64,000 nucleotides of DNA from UBA1672 sp964351365 (GCA_964351365.1 CAYGNP010000006.1:33579-97578); one strand, 5' to 3'. Shown: positions 44,413 to 54,979, counted from the first letter of the stretch. Program-made: numbers and translations. Notes: generated by a model from the sequence alone, not told the origin.

Positions 44413-46359
44413 ATGACACAGGCCACTGCCTCCACTGTGCCCCAAGACCTTAATAACAAACACTTAAAAGACATGGCAAACGCAGTGCGCGCCCTCTCAA
44501 TGGACGCGGTTCAAAAAGCCAACTCAGGCCATCCGGGCATGCCGATGGGCATGGCAGATGTCGCCACAACGCTCTATTCAAAATTTCTTAAATTCGACCC
44601 AAAAACTCCCGAATGGCCTAACCGTGACCGCGTCGTACTCTCTGGCGGACATGGATCTATGCTCCTCTACGCCATAAATTACCTCACCGGCTATGAGAAA
44701 ATGACCCTTGAGCAAATCAAAAATTTCCGCCAGATGGGTGCCATCACCGCCGGCCACCCTGAAGTGGAACATGACGCAGGCATTGAAACCACCACCGGCC
44801 CGCTTGGCCAGGGAATCGCAAATGCTGTGGGCATGGCCCTGGCAGAGCGTATCCTGAACGCCCGTGAAGGCAATGACATATGTAATCATTACACCTATGT
44901 GCTCTGTGGTGATGGTGACCTGATGGAAGGAATCAGTCACGAAGCATGCTCCCTTGCCGGACACCTGAACCTCTCGAAACTGATTATGCTCTATGATGAT
45001 AACGGCATCTCGATTGACGGCTCAACCGATCTAACGTTCATTGATGATACCAAAAAGCGTTTTGAGGCATACGGATGGGACGTACAGCAAATTGACGGCC
45101 ATGATTACAAAGCCATAGAATCCGCCATCGCCCACGCTCAAACAACAAAGACGCCCAGCCTGATCTGCTGCAAAACCAAAATAGGATATGGCGCACCAAC
45201 CAAGGAAGGTAGCGCCTCCTCCCATGGCGCGCCATTGGGCGAAGAGGAAATCAAAGGCACGCGCGAAAATCTTGGCTGGAGCCACCCGCCCTTCGAAATT
45301 CCCGTTGATATTCTGGCAAATTGGCGCAGCTTAGGCACAAAAGCCCCGGCAAAAGCACCGCAATTTAAAATTGACCTGACTAAACTGCCTGCAATTATCG
45401 CAGAGCTCAAAGCCTCCTTCGCATCCGAAAAGCCAAAAAAAGCAACGCGCCAGACCTCAGGCATGTGCCTTGAAAAACTGATCCCCGCACTGCCCTGCCT
45501 AATCGGCGGATCAGCGGATTTAACCGGCTCGAACAACACAAAAGTCTCGGCCTCCAAAGTCATCGATAAAACAAATTACGCCGGAAACTACATCAATTAT
45601 GGCGTGCGTGAACACGCCATGGCCGCCGCGATGAACGGCTTGACCCTGCACGGGGGAATTATTCCCTACGCAGGAACCTTCCTGCAATTCGCCGATTACG
45701 CCCGCCCTGCAATCCGCTTGGCTGCTCTGATGAAACAACGCGTCATCCACGTTATGACCCATGATTCGATCGGCCTTGGCGAAGATGGCCCGACCCATCA
45801 GCCCGTAGAGCATCTGGCCTCCCTTCGGGCCATTCCGAACACTTATGTTTTCCGCCCATGCGATGGCGTAGAAACGGCAGAATGCTGGGAAATTGCTCTC
45901 AAAAATGACAACGCCCCCTCTATTCTTGCCCTCACCCGCCAGAGCTTGCCTACATTATGTGATAATCGTAAGGAAAACATGAGCGCGCGCGGTGCGTATA
46001 TTTTAAAAGAGTGTAAGGGCAAACCGGATGTCACCATATTCGCCTCTGGCTCTGAAACTCACCTTGCCATAGAGGCCGCCGAGCAAATCAAAGCCAATGT
46101 GCGCGTTGTATCCTTGCCCTGCCTTGACCTATTCTGGGAACAGAGCGAATCTTACATCGAAAATCTGATTGGCAATGATAGCATTAAAATCGCAGCCGAA
46201 GCGGGAATCCGCCAGGGGTGGGACGCTATAATAGGCAGAGAAGGCACCTTTATCGGCATGAACAGCTTCGGCGCATCCGCCCCGGCTGAAGAACTCTTCG
46301 AGCATTTCGGCATCACCACAAAAGCCATTGTCACAGCAGCAAACAAAAAACTAAAATAG
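44413..46359 (+). CDS. tkt: Transketolase
   Basis: This TPP enzyme belongs to the pentose phosphate pathway. The N-terminal domain has ANSGHPGMPMGMAD and the TPP-binding CGDGDLMEGISHEA. The middle domain has YGVREHAMAAAMNGL and HDSIGLGEDGPTHQPVEH. The C-terminal domain ends FGITTKAIV. Length of 648 residues is normal. AGGAAAA lies upstream of the ATG. It is followed by gap after 10 bases, forming a carbon-metabolism pair. Confidence 0.97.
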   Translation: MTQATASTVPQDLNNKHLKDMANAVRALSMDAVQKANSGHPGMPMGMADVATTLYSKFLKFDPKTPEWPNRDRVVLSGGHGSMLLYAINYLTGYEKMTLEQIKNFRQMGAITAGHPEVEHDAGIETTTGPLGQGIANAVGMALAERILNAREGNDICNHYTYVLCGDGDLMEGISHEACSLAGHLNLSKLIMLYDDNGISIDGSTDLTFIDDTKKRFEAYGWDVQQIDGHDYKAIESAIAHAQTTKTPSLICCKTKIGYGAPTKEGSASSHGAPLGEEEIKGTRENLGWSHPPFEIPVDILANWRSLGTKAPAKAPQFKIDLTKLPAIIAELKASFASEKPKKATRQTSGMCLEKLIPALPCLIGGSADLTGSNNTKVSASKVIDKTNYAGNYINYGVREHAMAAAMNGLTLHGGIIPYAGTFLQFADYARPAIRLAALMKQRVIHVMTHDSIGLGEDGPTHQPVEHLASLRAIPNTYVFRPCDGVETAECWEIALKNDNAPSILALTRQSLPTLCDNRKENMSARGAYILKECKGKPDVTIFASGSETHLAIEAAEQIKANVRVVSLPCLDLFWEQSESYIENLIGNDSIKIAAEAGIRQGWDAIIGREGTFIGMNSFGASAPAEELFEHFGITTKAIVTAANKKLK

Positions 46360-46369
46360 GGAAGAAACC

Positions 46370-47380
46370 ATGACACTAAAAGTTGCAATCAACGGATTTG
46401 GCCGCATCGGGCGCCTGGTCTGCCGCGCCATCATCGAATCTAAACGCACCGATATTGAAATCGTTGCCATTAATGACCCCGGTGGAAATTTCTTCCCACT
46501 GCTCAAATATGATTCAATCCACGGACGTGCGCCCTTTACCGTAGAACGTGATGGCGATAACACCATCATTCTGGACGGAAAACCCATCCATAGGTTCCGC
46601 GACCGCGATCCTGAAAATCTGCACTGGGCAGAGGAAAACGTCGATATCCTCATGGAATGTACCGGAAAATTCAAAGACCGCGAAGGGGCAAACAAACACC
46701 TTGCCTCCGGCGCGAAAAAAGTCCTCATCTCTGCCCCTGCTGACGGCGAAGATCTTACCGTTGTTTACGGTGTAAACCACGACCTGATTAAGGCAGAGCA
46801 CACAATGGTCTCAAACGCCTCCTGCACGACAAACTGCCTTGCGCCCGTCGCCTACGCCCTCCATAAGGAAATCGGCATAGAAAAAGGCTTCATGACAACT
46901 ATTCACGCTTATACCGGAGACCAGAATACCGTTGATTCATCACATTCCGACCCCTACCGCGCCCGCGCCGCCGCAATGAACATGATCCCCACATCCACCG
47001 GCGCAGCAAAGGCAGTCGGCAGAGTGCTGCCTGAGCTAAACGGTAAACTGGACGGTGTCTCCATCCGCGTCCCGGTACCAAATGTTTCAATGGTAGATTT
47101 CAAATTTCAGGCATCCCGCAAAACAACCATAGAAGAGGTCAACGCCGCCGTTACAAAATACGCCAATGGCAAGCTCAAAGGCATTCTGGGCGTATATGAC
47201 GATCCCTGCGTCTCCACTGATTTTAACCACGACCCACACTCGGCAATGTTCAGCCTGCACGGCACAAAAGTCATGGACGGCGATTTTGTGCGCGTTATGG
47301 CATGGTACGACAACGAATGGGGCTTCTCCTGCCGCATGATCGATACCGCACTCGCCATGCATAAAGCGGGCTACGCATGA
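46370..47380 (+). CDS. gap: Glyceraldehyde-3-phosphate dehydrogenase
   Basis: This glycolytic enzyme shows the NAD-binding GFGRIGRLVCRA and the active-site SNASCTTNCLAPVAY. It also has NMIPTSTGAAKAVG and WYDNEWGFSCRM. Length of 336 residues is normal. In many relatives pgk and fba follow; here a winged-helix gene intervenes and pgk is absent from the window. Confidence 0.97.
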   Translation: MTLKVAINGFGRIGRLVCRAIIESKRTDIEIVAINDPGGNFFPLLKYDSIHGRAPFTVERDGDNTIILDGKPIHRFRDRDPENLHWAEENVDILMECTGKFKDREGANKHLASGAKKVLISAPADGEDLTVVYGVNHDLIKAEHTMVSNASCTTNCLAPVAYALHKEIGIEKGFMTTIHAYTGDQNTVDSSHSDPYRARAAAMNMIPTSTGAAKAVGRVLPELNGKLDGVSIRVPVPNVSMVDFKFQASRKTTIEEVNAAVTKYANGKLKGILGVYDDPCVSTDFNHDPHSAMFSLHGTKVMDGDFVRVMAWYDNEWGFSCRMIDTALAMHKAGYA

Positions 47381-47423
47381 CAATAACATTGCGCCCGTTA
47401 ATGCCATAAGATAAAATAGAACC

Positions 47424-47981
47424 ATGAGCATTATGAAGCAACAAGCCAAGAAAGTTATGGCCACACGCGGGCAAAAATCCTGCGTTGTCTTCGACCATCT
47501 CGTTCAGGCACTGGCCGGTGACCCGTCCTCATCTCTGCGCCGCGCACAAGTCCTCAACATGATTGACGAAACCCCCGGAATCACCCAAACCGAAATCATG
47601 CATAAGCTGCAAACCACCAAATCCGCCATGAATCGAGAGATTGAATGGCTCTTCAATTATGGTTGCATTACCCGCCAGAACGCCGAAGATGATGGCCGCG
47701 CCATAAAATTAGAGGTCTGCGGCTATGCAAAACGCGCTCTGGAACAAGCTTTGGATTATTTTCCTAAGTCACATCAAGGCTTGCATAAATTTTTGAATGA
47801 GTATATACTGCTGCTTAAGCAGGATCGTCCGACGCTTAGAGATGCAAGAATAGTTGCAACACTCTATGACAAGGGAGAAGCCGATAAATCAGAGATAATG
47901 GCTAATCTTTACAACGGTCCGGCAACAACAGATAACAGAGCGTATAACAAGCTCTTAGACGATGGGGTTATAAAAGAATGA
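47424..47981 (+). CDS. Winged-helix DNA-binding protein (MarR-like), 185 aa
   Basis: The N-terminal part (about 40-105) reads as a MarR-type winged helix: LRRAQVLNMIDETPGITQTE, recognition helix TTKSAMNREIEWLFNYG, then the wing (DDGRAIKLEV). The C-terminal part shows a second helix-turn-helix-like stretch (DKSEIMANLYNGPATTDNRA), suggesting two DNA-binding modules. I cannot name its regulon. It sits between gap and fba, so it might regulate sugar metabolism. Its stop overlaps the ATG of a 53-codon ORF. Confidence 0.6.
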   Translation: MSIMKQQAKKVMATRGQKSCVVFDHLVQALAGDPSSSLRRAQVLNMIDETPGITQTEIMHKLQTTKSAMNREIEWLFNYGCITRQNAEDDGRAIKLEVCGYAKRALEQALDYFPKSHQGLHKFLNEYILLLKQDRPTLRDARIVATLYDKGEADKSEIMANLYNGPATTDNRAYNKLLDDGVIKE

Positions 47982-48139
47982 CTACTTTAGGTTCAGGAAC
48001 GTATTTACAAGTAGTGAAAGCTGCTGAAGGTGCATTTGGGAATACAGACTCAATTTCTCCTGGCTTTGGTTTCGCAGCAGGCGTTACTGCCAATTTTGAT
48101 CAAGCAGCAGAGGTCCTCCTTACAAATAGTATGACCTAG
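47978..48139 (+). CDS. Small ORF coupled to the winged-helix gene, 53 aa
   Basis: ATG at 47978 overlaps the upstream stop (ATGA). The frame stays open to TAG at 48137-48139. The product starts MTTLGSGTYLQVVKAAEG and is glycine and alanine rich with no transmembrane helix. It resembles nothing I know. Coupling and the terminator 75 bases later favour a real gene, but it could also be a degraded 3' end. Confidence 0.4.
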   Translation: MTTLGSGTYLQVVKAAEGAFGNTDSISPGFGFAAGVTANFDQAAEVLLTNSMT

Positions 48140-48214
48140 GGCTGATTTGTACAAACAAAATGAATGGCGCGAATTCACCTTCTAAATCAATGCGTTACAG
48201 ATATACAATATGAT

Positions 48215-48246
48215 AAAGGCCCAAAATGATTTGAGGCCTTTTCTTT
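48215..48246 (+). terminator. Rho-independent terminator
   Basis: AAAGGCC (48215-48221) pairs with GGCCTTT (48235-48241) and is followed by TCTTTT. It ends the tkt-gap-winged-helix transcription unit. Confidence 0.75.
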
Positions 48247-48275
48247 TGCGCTCAATTTGATAAAACATTCTCAAC

Positions 48276-48333
48276 TGTCATCCTGAACGAAGTGAAGGAT
48301 CTAATCGATTACATCACTTTGCTCAAAATGACA
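48276..48333. repeat. Palindromic repeat upstream of fba
   Basis: The element begins TGTCATCCTGAACGAAGTG and ends CTTTGCTCAAAATGACA, the two halves being inverted copies. It shares the ends of the element in pepN. It occupies the leader region 30 bases before the fba start. Confidence 0.75.
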
Positions 48334-48363
48334 AAGACACACTAGGAAACAGAGGAACGCAAA

Positions 48364-49290
48364 ATGGCCCTAACCCCCGCAGTTAAAAAAATCATCGGCA
48401 ATTACGAAAACGAAAATGCTGGCGTAAAAACCAACCTCGTGCGTATGCTGAACAACGGCGCCCTTGCGGGAACGGGAAAAATGGTGATTCTTCCTGTCGA
48501 TCAGGGCTTTGAGCACGGCCCCGCGCGCTCCTTCGCTAAAAATCCGGCTGGCTATGACCCTCATTACCATTACCAACTCGCCATCGATTCCGGCTGTAGC
48601 GCGTACGCAGCCCCCCTCGGCCCCCTTCAGGCCGGCGCCGACACATTCGCCGGTCAAGTGCCCACAATCTTGAAATACAACAGCTCTAACTCACTGGCCT
48701 CCAACAAAAATCAGGACGGTAATCAGGCCATCACAGGCTCGATTCAAGACGCACTGGAACTCGGCTGCTCCGCAGTTGGTTTCACCATCTATCCCGGTTC
48801 TGACTACCAGTTTGAAATGATGGAAGAAGTGCGCGAGATGATCCGCGAAGCCAAAAATTGCGGCCTGCCCTCAGTTGTCTGGTCATATGCCCGCGGTGAA
48901 GGCGTCACCAAGGACGGCGAAACCGCCATAGACGTTATCGCCTATGCCGCGCACATGGCCTGCCTGCTTGGCGCGCACATTATCAAGGTCAAACTGCCAA
49001 CAGACCACATCATGCAGCCTGAAGCCAAAAAAGTCTTCGAGGAAAACAAAATCGACATCTCAACCCAAACCGCCCGCGTAAAAGAAGTCGTACGCTCCTG
49101 CTTTGACGGGCGCAGAATCGTTGTCTTCTCCGGCGGCGCAACCAAAGGCGAAGATGCTGTATATGACGATGCAATCGCAATACGCGACGGCGGTGGCAAT
49201 GGCTCTATCATTGGCCGCAACTCATTCCAGCGCCCGAACAAGGATGCAAAGGCCATGCTAGCCAAAATTATGGATGTATATAAGAAATAA
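48364..49290 (+). CDS. Class I fructose-bisphosphate aldolase (FbaB/DhnA type)
   Basis: This Schiff-base aldolase of the archaeal-type DeoC/FbaB family has VILPVDQGFEHGPARSF at the N-terminus. The Schiff-base Lys region is HIIKVKLPTD and the phosphate-binding end is FSGGATKGED. Length of 308 residues fits. It is zinc-independent, unlike class II aldolase. It converges on epmA with 3 bases between stops. Confidence 0.9.
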   Translation: MALTPAVKKIIGNYENENAGVKTNLVRMLNNGALAGTGKMVILPVDQGFEHGPARSFAKNPAGYDPHYHYQLAIDSGCSAYAAPLGPLQAGADTFAGQVPTILKYNSSNSLASNKNQDGNQAITGSIQDALELGCSAVGFTIYPGSDYQFEMMEEVREMIREAKNCGLPSVVWSYARGEGVTKDGETAIDVIAYAAHMACLLGAHIIKVKLPTDHIMQPEAKKVFEENKIDISTQTARVKEVVRSCFDGRRIVVFSGGATKGEDAVYDDAIAIRDGGGNGSIIGRNSFQRPNKDAKAMLAKIMDVYKK

Positions 49291-49293
49291 GCT

Positions 49294-50220
49294 TCACACC
49301 GTGAATTGAACGTCTCGAACATCATTCGCGCCCGTAATAACCATAACCAACCGGTCAAAGCCGAGCGCAATGCCTGCGCAATTAGGCATATGCCCAACAG
49401 CCTCAAAAAAAGCCTCATCCGCCGGATAGCGAACACCATAGAGTTTTTCCTTCAAATCCATCTCTGCCGTAAACCGAACCCGCTGCTCGGTTTCATCCGT
49501 AAGCTCCGAAAACGCGTTGGCAATTTCAACCCCGCCCATATACAGCTCGAATCGCTCCGCAAACCGTTCATCATCAGGCTTCTTGCGCGACAATGCCGCC
49601 ATAGACGACGGATAATCATAGAGAATCGTAAGCTCTAACCGCGGCTCGATTTTCTCCGCCATCACCGCATGGAAAATATCTTCCCACCCATCAGCTTCAA
49701 TCACGCGCACCCCTGCCACAGCCGCAAACCCGTCCCGATCCTCAAGCACCCTTGCAAGATCAATTCCCGCATAACGCTCAAACGCGGCGCACACACTCAA
49801 ACGCTCACACGGCGCAAAATCAAACAGCCCCAGCAGCGCATCCACCTCATCCATCAGATACGTATAATCCACACCCACCCGGTACCACTCCACCATTGTA
49901 AATTCAGCCGTATGCAGCCTTGACCCTTCCGCATTGCGAAAAACAGGGCAAATCTGATAAATCTGCCCCATCCCCCCGGCCAGCAGTTTTTTCATGGCCA
50001 ACTCCGGGCTGGTCTGCAAATAAAGCCTATCAATCGGTGTGCGGTCAATCGCCCACAGCGCGGTCTCAAACGCATGAATATGCGCATCCATACTCGGACA
50101 GACCTGCAAAACCGGCGTATGCACCTCAACATAGCCCCGCGCCTCAAAAAAGCCACGAAGCGCCTTAAGCGCCCTCGCCCGCTTTTCCAAATATGGCTTT
50201 TTCTGAAAAAATGCTTGCAT
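49294..50220 (-). CDS. epmA: EF-P beta-lysyltransferase EpmA (GenX/PoxA)
   Basis: This truncated class II lysyl-tRNA synthetase homologue attaches beta-lysine to EF-P. It lacks the anticodon-binding domain. Motif 2 is CPVFRNAEGSRLHTAEFTMVE-WYR and motif 3 is CAGIALGFDRLVMV. The start at 50220 (MQAFFQKKPYLEKRAR) fits the family; an upstream ATG at 50253 would leave only 28 bases to the divergent rpmE. Its substrate gene efp is at 18198. EpmB is not in the window. Confidence 0.88.
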   Translation of the reverse strand: MQAFFQKKPYLEKRARALKALRGFFEARGYVEVHTPVLQVCPSMDAHIHAFETALWAIDRTPIDRLYLQTSPELAMKKLLAGGMGQIYQICPVFRNAEGSRLHTAEFTMVEWYRVGVDYTYLMDEVDALLGLFDFAPCERLSVCAAFERYAGIDLARVLEDRDGFAAVAGVRVIEADGWEDIFHAVMAEKIEPRLELTILYDYPSSMAALSRKKPDDERFAERFELYMGGVEIANAFSELTDETEQRVRFTAEMDLKEKLYGVRYPADEAFFEAVGHMPNCAGIALGFDRLVMVITGANDVRDVQFTV

Positions 50221-50281
50221 TACGGCGCACTTAACGCTAAAACTTCGCTTCATTCAAGAGAAGAATACGAAAGTAAAAGCA

Positions 50282-50530
50282 ATGAAAGCAGAGATACACC
50301 CCGATTACCACGAAATTACAATCGTGATGACAGACGGAACACAATATAAAACACGCAGCACATACGGCAAAGAGGGTGATGTGTTGAACTTGGATATAGA
50401 CCCCCTGAATCATCCTGCATGGCAGGGCGGCACAGGCAAAGTTGTTGAAAAAGGCCAGCTCGACAAATTCCAAAACCGTTACGGCAATTTTATGGCTGGC
50501 GGCAATGCAAAAGCCGAAGAAAAGAAATAA
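50282..50530 (+). CDS. rpmE: 50S ribosomal protein L31 (cysteine-free form)
   Basis: The 82-residue protein has MKAEIHPDYHEITIVMTDGT, the YKTRSTYGKEG turn and LDIDPLNHPAW. It contains no cysteine and therefore cannot bind the zinc of C+ L31. This form is usual in Alphaproteobacteria. It is divergent from epmA and followed by a terminator. Confidence 0.93.
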   Translation: MKAEIHPDYHEITIVMTDGTQYKTRSTYGKEGDVLNLDIDPLNHPAWQGGTGKVVEKGQLDKFQNRYGNFMAGGNAKAEEKK

Positions 50531-50558
50531 TACTCGAAAGTTAAGTTGAGAGTAAAAA

Positions 50559-50593
50559 AACGCCTCCTAATTAATTTAAAGGGGTGTTTTTTT
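50559..50593. terminator. Bidirectional terminator between rpmE and the convergent orphan gene
   Basis: AACGCCTC (50559-50566) pairs with GGGGTGTT (50581-50588). An A-run precedes it on the plus strand and a T-run follows, so it can act for both converging genes. Confidence 0.7.
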
Positions 50594-50597
50594 ATGC

Positions 50598-51527
50598 TTA
50601 ATGCATACCCCCAGGGCCACCATGATAACCCCCATCATCCACCGGTGGATCACGCAAAATAGGTGTAGGGGGTAAAACATAATCCTGCGCAAGCTGATTT
50701 TCACCAGTAACCCACTGCAATTCAATCGGCGCCATCCAATCTGCTTGCCGTTGATCAACCAAAGCTCGAGAGTCACTCTCTGCTTTATACTGTGCCTCCA
50801 CACTCATCTGAAAAAAAATTGGAGCATACGGAAGCTCACCCGGATCAAAGCCATAAATTCTATTGCTACCATCTGGCAACTGCAAAACAGCAACTTCATC
50901 AAAACCATAGACACCATCATATATTGTGCCTTCTGTAATTTTTTTAAAATATTCCTTTAAGACCTTTTTCTCATCATCTGCAAGCTTAACAATCTGCGCC
51001 AACGGCAATTCCTCAACACGATAAGATTTTTTATCAGGAAGACTGCCATCTATTCTAAAATCTGCAGGCTGTATGAGACCCGGAAATTCTGAACGTGATA
51101 TATCAGTAAGCTTATCACCTGTTTTGGCAAGATGTGACCCTTCATGATGGCCAATACGCAAAACAGAAACATAACGCCCCTTATTACGCGCCAGAACAGC
51201 AACCGTTCCTGTCCCACTGGAGGCGAGATAAGCAAAACCATCGTAACGCGCATGATTGCCAATAATACCCTCTAACGTCTCTGCCGCTTTCTCAACATTA
51301 TAGGCACTACCGCTCAACTGCTTAGAAAACATCATTCGAAATAAATCATCAGGAGTTTTTTTATAGGCCTCCGCAAGACTTCCCCATTGGATATCATCAA
51401 TACTAACCTGATCAGGCCCAATTGCTGCAGGAATTTTTCCATATCTTGGATGATCTACAAACTTTGCTCTGCCTGATATAGCTGTACAAACTTCATTCAA
51501 TCTTTGTCTGAACGCATTATCAATCAT
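50598..51527 (-). CDS. Protein of unknown function, 309 aa
   Basis: No signal peptide and no transmembrane segment are visible. The N-terminal half has a mixed alpha/beta pattern (GFAYLASSGTGTVAVLARNK, then YVSVLRIGHHEGSHL). The C-terminus is proline and glycine rich and ends GGYHGGPGGMH. I do not recognise the family. It is flanked by rpmE (convergent) and valS (same strand, 24 bases upstream), so it may share the valS transcript. The ATG at 51527 is the only sensible start. Confidence 0.55.
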   Translation of the reverse strand: MIDNAFRQRLNEVCTAISGRAKFVDHPRYGKIPAAIGPDQVSIDDIQWGSLAEAYKKTPDDLFRMMFSKQLSGSAYNVEKAAETLEGIIGNHARYDGFAYLASSGTGTVAVLARNKGRYVSVLRIGHHEGSHLAKTGDKLTDISRSEFPGLIQPADFRIDGSLPDKKSYRVEELPLAQIVKLADDEKKVLKEYFKKITEGTIYDGVYGFDEVAVLQLPDGSNRIYGFDPGELPYAPIFFQMSVEAQYKAESDSRALVDQRQADWMAPIELQWVTGENQLAQDYVLPPTPILRDPPVDDGGYHGGPGGMH

Positions 51528-51551
51528 AACCCAACCCTTTATTATTAAAAC

Positions 51552-54197
51552 CTAAATCACCTGCAGCTGTTTCGCTGCATTTTCCAATTTTTGCCGCTTC
51601 GTGAGCGCCTCACTTTTACGACTTTTCTGCTCGTTTATAACATCTTCCGGTGCATTTTGCACGAACTTTTCATTACATAACTTTGCATCTATCCCCTGAA
51701 TATCCTTATCCAGTTTTTCGATAACTTTTTTCAGGCGCTTTCGCTCCGCATCCAGATCAATAACACCAGCAATCGGCAAAATCAGGGTAATATCACCCAC
51801 AACCGTCTGAAGTGAGCCCTTAGGCGCCTCGCTGACGGGCGTAATGCTGTTCAAACGCGCCATCCGCATCAAAACATCACCATAGGCTTCAAAACGCCCC
51901 TGCATAGCCGAAGATGCCCCCATAACCTGCAAATCAATCTTCGCCCCCGCAGGAACATTCATATCAGAGCGCACAGACCGGATCTCCACAATCACAGATT
52001 TCAACCACTCCATTTCCTCTGCCGCGGCCTCATTCTTCAACGCATCGGCATAAACAGGCCATGAATGCGTCAAAAGCCTCTGATCCCCTTGCTTATAGCC
52101 AAGGTTTTCATACAACTCCTCAGTAATGAACGGCATAAACGGATTAAGCAGAATAAGGATCTGCTCAAGCGCCCAGCTCGTGGTTTGCCGAACCTCCCCC
52201 GACGCCGCGCCGCCATCTTGCAGCACGGGCTTTGAAAACTCCAGATACCAGTCACAAAACGTCCCCCAGACAAACCCGTAAACCGCGTTCGCCGCCTCGT
52301 TAAACCGGTATCCATCAATCGCCTTTTCAATCTCTTCTTTTGCCTGCACAACCTCATGCACAATCCATTGATTGGGCGCAAAACTAACCGCCGCCGGATT
52401 AAATCCCTCATGCCCCAGAGCCTCGTTCATCTCGCAATAACGCGCCGCATTCCATAGCTTGGTCGCAAAATTACGATACCCCTCCAGGCGCTCCTCCGAC
52501 ATCTTAATGTCCCGCCCCTGCGCCGCCATCGCCGTCAAAGTAAAGCGCAGCGCATCCGCACCATATTTCTCGGTCAAATCCAGCGGGTCCATGACATTCC
52601 CTTTGGATTTCGACATTTTCTGCCCCTTCGCATCCCGCACCAACGCATGCATGTAAACAGTATGGAACGGCACATCCCCCATAAAGTGAATGCCCATCAT
52701 CATCATGCGCGCAACCCAGAAGAAAATAATATCAAACCCCGTCAGCAACACATCGGTTTTGTAATATTTCTCCAGCTCCGGCGTTTTATCCGGCCAGCCA
52801 AGCGTCGAAAACGGCCATAGTGCAGACGAAAACCACGTATCAAGAACATCCTCATCCCGGCGCAGCATAACCCCTGCCCCGGCCTGCGCCTGCGCTTCCT
52901 CTTCGCTCTCGGCAACATAAACCACGCCGTCCTCATCATACCAGGCGGGAATCTGATGCCCCCACCAGAGCTGACGCGAAATACACCAGGGCTGGATATC
53001 CCGCATCCACGAATAATAGGTATTCTCCCACTGCTTGGGTACAAACACGGTTTTGCCCTGCTCCACCGCCTCAATAGCTGGCTTAGCCATCCTCTGCGCA
53101 TCTACATACCACTGATCCGTCAGATATGGCTCGATCACAGTACCCGACCGATCCCCATAGGGAACCTGATGCACATGATCTTCGATTTTATCAAGGTAAT
53201 CCAGCTCCTCGAAATCCCGAACAACCTTCTCACGCGCCGCAAACCGGTCCAGCCCGACATACCCTTCCGGACAATTTTCATTCATCTTGCCATCTTTGGT
53301 GAACAAATTAATCAGCGGAATTCCGGCCTCTGGATGACGCTTATACACCTCAAAGTCATTAAAATCATGCGCAGCCGTTATTTTTACAGCGCCTGATCCA
53401 AAATCCATTTTCACATAATCATCGGCAATAATTGGAATAATCCGGTTCACAACGGGCACAACCACAAATTTCCCGATCAAATGCTTATAGCGCTCATCCT
53501 CTGGATGCACTGCAACTGCGCCATCGGCAAGTATTGTCTCTGGACGCGTCGTTGCAATCGATATCGTGCCCGAGCCATCCTCATACGGATAGCGAAAATG
53601 ATACATCTTACCTTTGATATCTTTATGCTCGACCTCAAGGTCTGAAACACTCGTCTGCAGCTTTGTATCCCAATTCACAAGCCGCTTATCCTTATAGATT
53701 AAGCCCTCTTTATAAAGCTGAACAAAAACCTTTAAAACCGCACGAGACAGCCCCTCATCCATCGTAAAGCGCTCACGCGCCCAGTCTGGTGTAGCCCCAA
53801 GCGCGCGCATCTGACGGACAATCGTCCCACCGGACTCCTCTTTCCACTCCCAGACTTTCTCAATAAATTCATCACGCGTTAAATCACGCCCACGCACAAT
53901 CTGCTTGGCCTCCAGCTGCCGCTCGACCACCATCTGCGTGGCAATTCCCGCATGATCCGTACCTGGCTGCCACAAAGCATCAAAACCCCTCATACGGTGA
54001 TAGCGGATTAATACGTCCTGCAACGCCGTATTCAGCGCATGCCCCATATGCAACGAACCTGTGACATTCGGCGGCGGCATCATAATGGTATAGGGTTTTG
54101 CGCCGCTAGCAGGGTTACAGGCAAAAGCGCCAGAGTCTTCCCACTTTGGATAATGTTTCTCTTCTATTGTTTTTGGATCAAATGTTTTATCCAGCAT
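51552..54197 (-). CDS. valS: Valyl-tRNA synthetase
   Basis: This class I synthetase charges tRNA-Val. The HIGH motif occurs as PNVTGSLHMGHALNTALQD and the KMSKS motif as GQKMSKSKGN. The editing domain (TTRPETILADGAVAVHPED) is present. A C-terminal coiled coil (ERKRLKKVIEKLDKDIQGID) completes the 881 residues. It lies downstream of popZ in the same orientation, an arrangement known from Caulobacter. Confidence 0.97.
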   Translation of the reverse strand: MLDKTFDPKTIEEKHYPKWEDSGAFACNPASGAKPYTIMMPPPNVTGSLHMGHALNTALQDVLIRYHRMRGFDALWQPGTDHAGIATQMVVERQLEAKQIVRGRDLTRDEFIEKVWEWKEESGGTIVRQMRALGATPDWARERFTMDEGLSRAVLKVFVQLYKEGLIYKDKRLVNWDTKLQTSVSDLEVEHKDIKGKMYHFRYPYEDGSGTISIATTRPETILADGAVAVHPEDERYKHLIGKFVVVPVVNRIIPIIADDYVKMDFGSGAVKITAAHDFNDFEVYKRHPEAGIPLINLFTKDGKMNENCPEGYVGLDRFAAREKVVRDFEELDYLDKIEDHVHQVPYGDRSGTVIEPYLTDQWYVDAQRMAKPAIEAVEQGKTVFVPKQWENTYYSWMRDIQPWCISRQLWWGHQIPAWYDEDGVVYVAESEEEAQAQAGAGVMLRRDEDVLDTWFSSALWPFSTLGWPDKTPELEKYYKTDVLLTGFDIIFFWVARMMMMGIHFMGDVPFHTVYMHALVRDAKGQKMSKSKGNVMDPLDLTEKYGADALRFTLTAMAAQGRDIKMSEERLEGYRNFATKLWNAARYCEMNEALGHEGFNPAAVSFAPNQWIVHEVVQAKEEIEKAIDGYRFNEAANAVYGFVWGTFCDWYLEFSKPVLQDGGAASGEVRQTTSWALEQILILLNPFMPFITEELYENLGYKQGDQRLLTHSWPVYADALKNEAAAEEMEWLKSVIVEIRSVRSDMNVPAGAKIDLQVMGASSAMQGRFEAYGDVLMRMARLNSITPVSEAPKGSLQTVVGDITLILPIAGVIDLDAERKRLKKVIEKLDKDIQGIDAKLCNEKFVQNAPEDVINEQKSRKSEALTKRQKLENAAKQLQVI

Positions 54198-54274
54198 AAC
54201 GAGCCCTTACCTTTTTAAACGATAGGGATCATACGATTTTTACGGGGAAAAACAAGGAAAGAATGACAGAAAAC

Positions 54275-54979
<705 letters not shown>

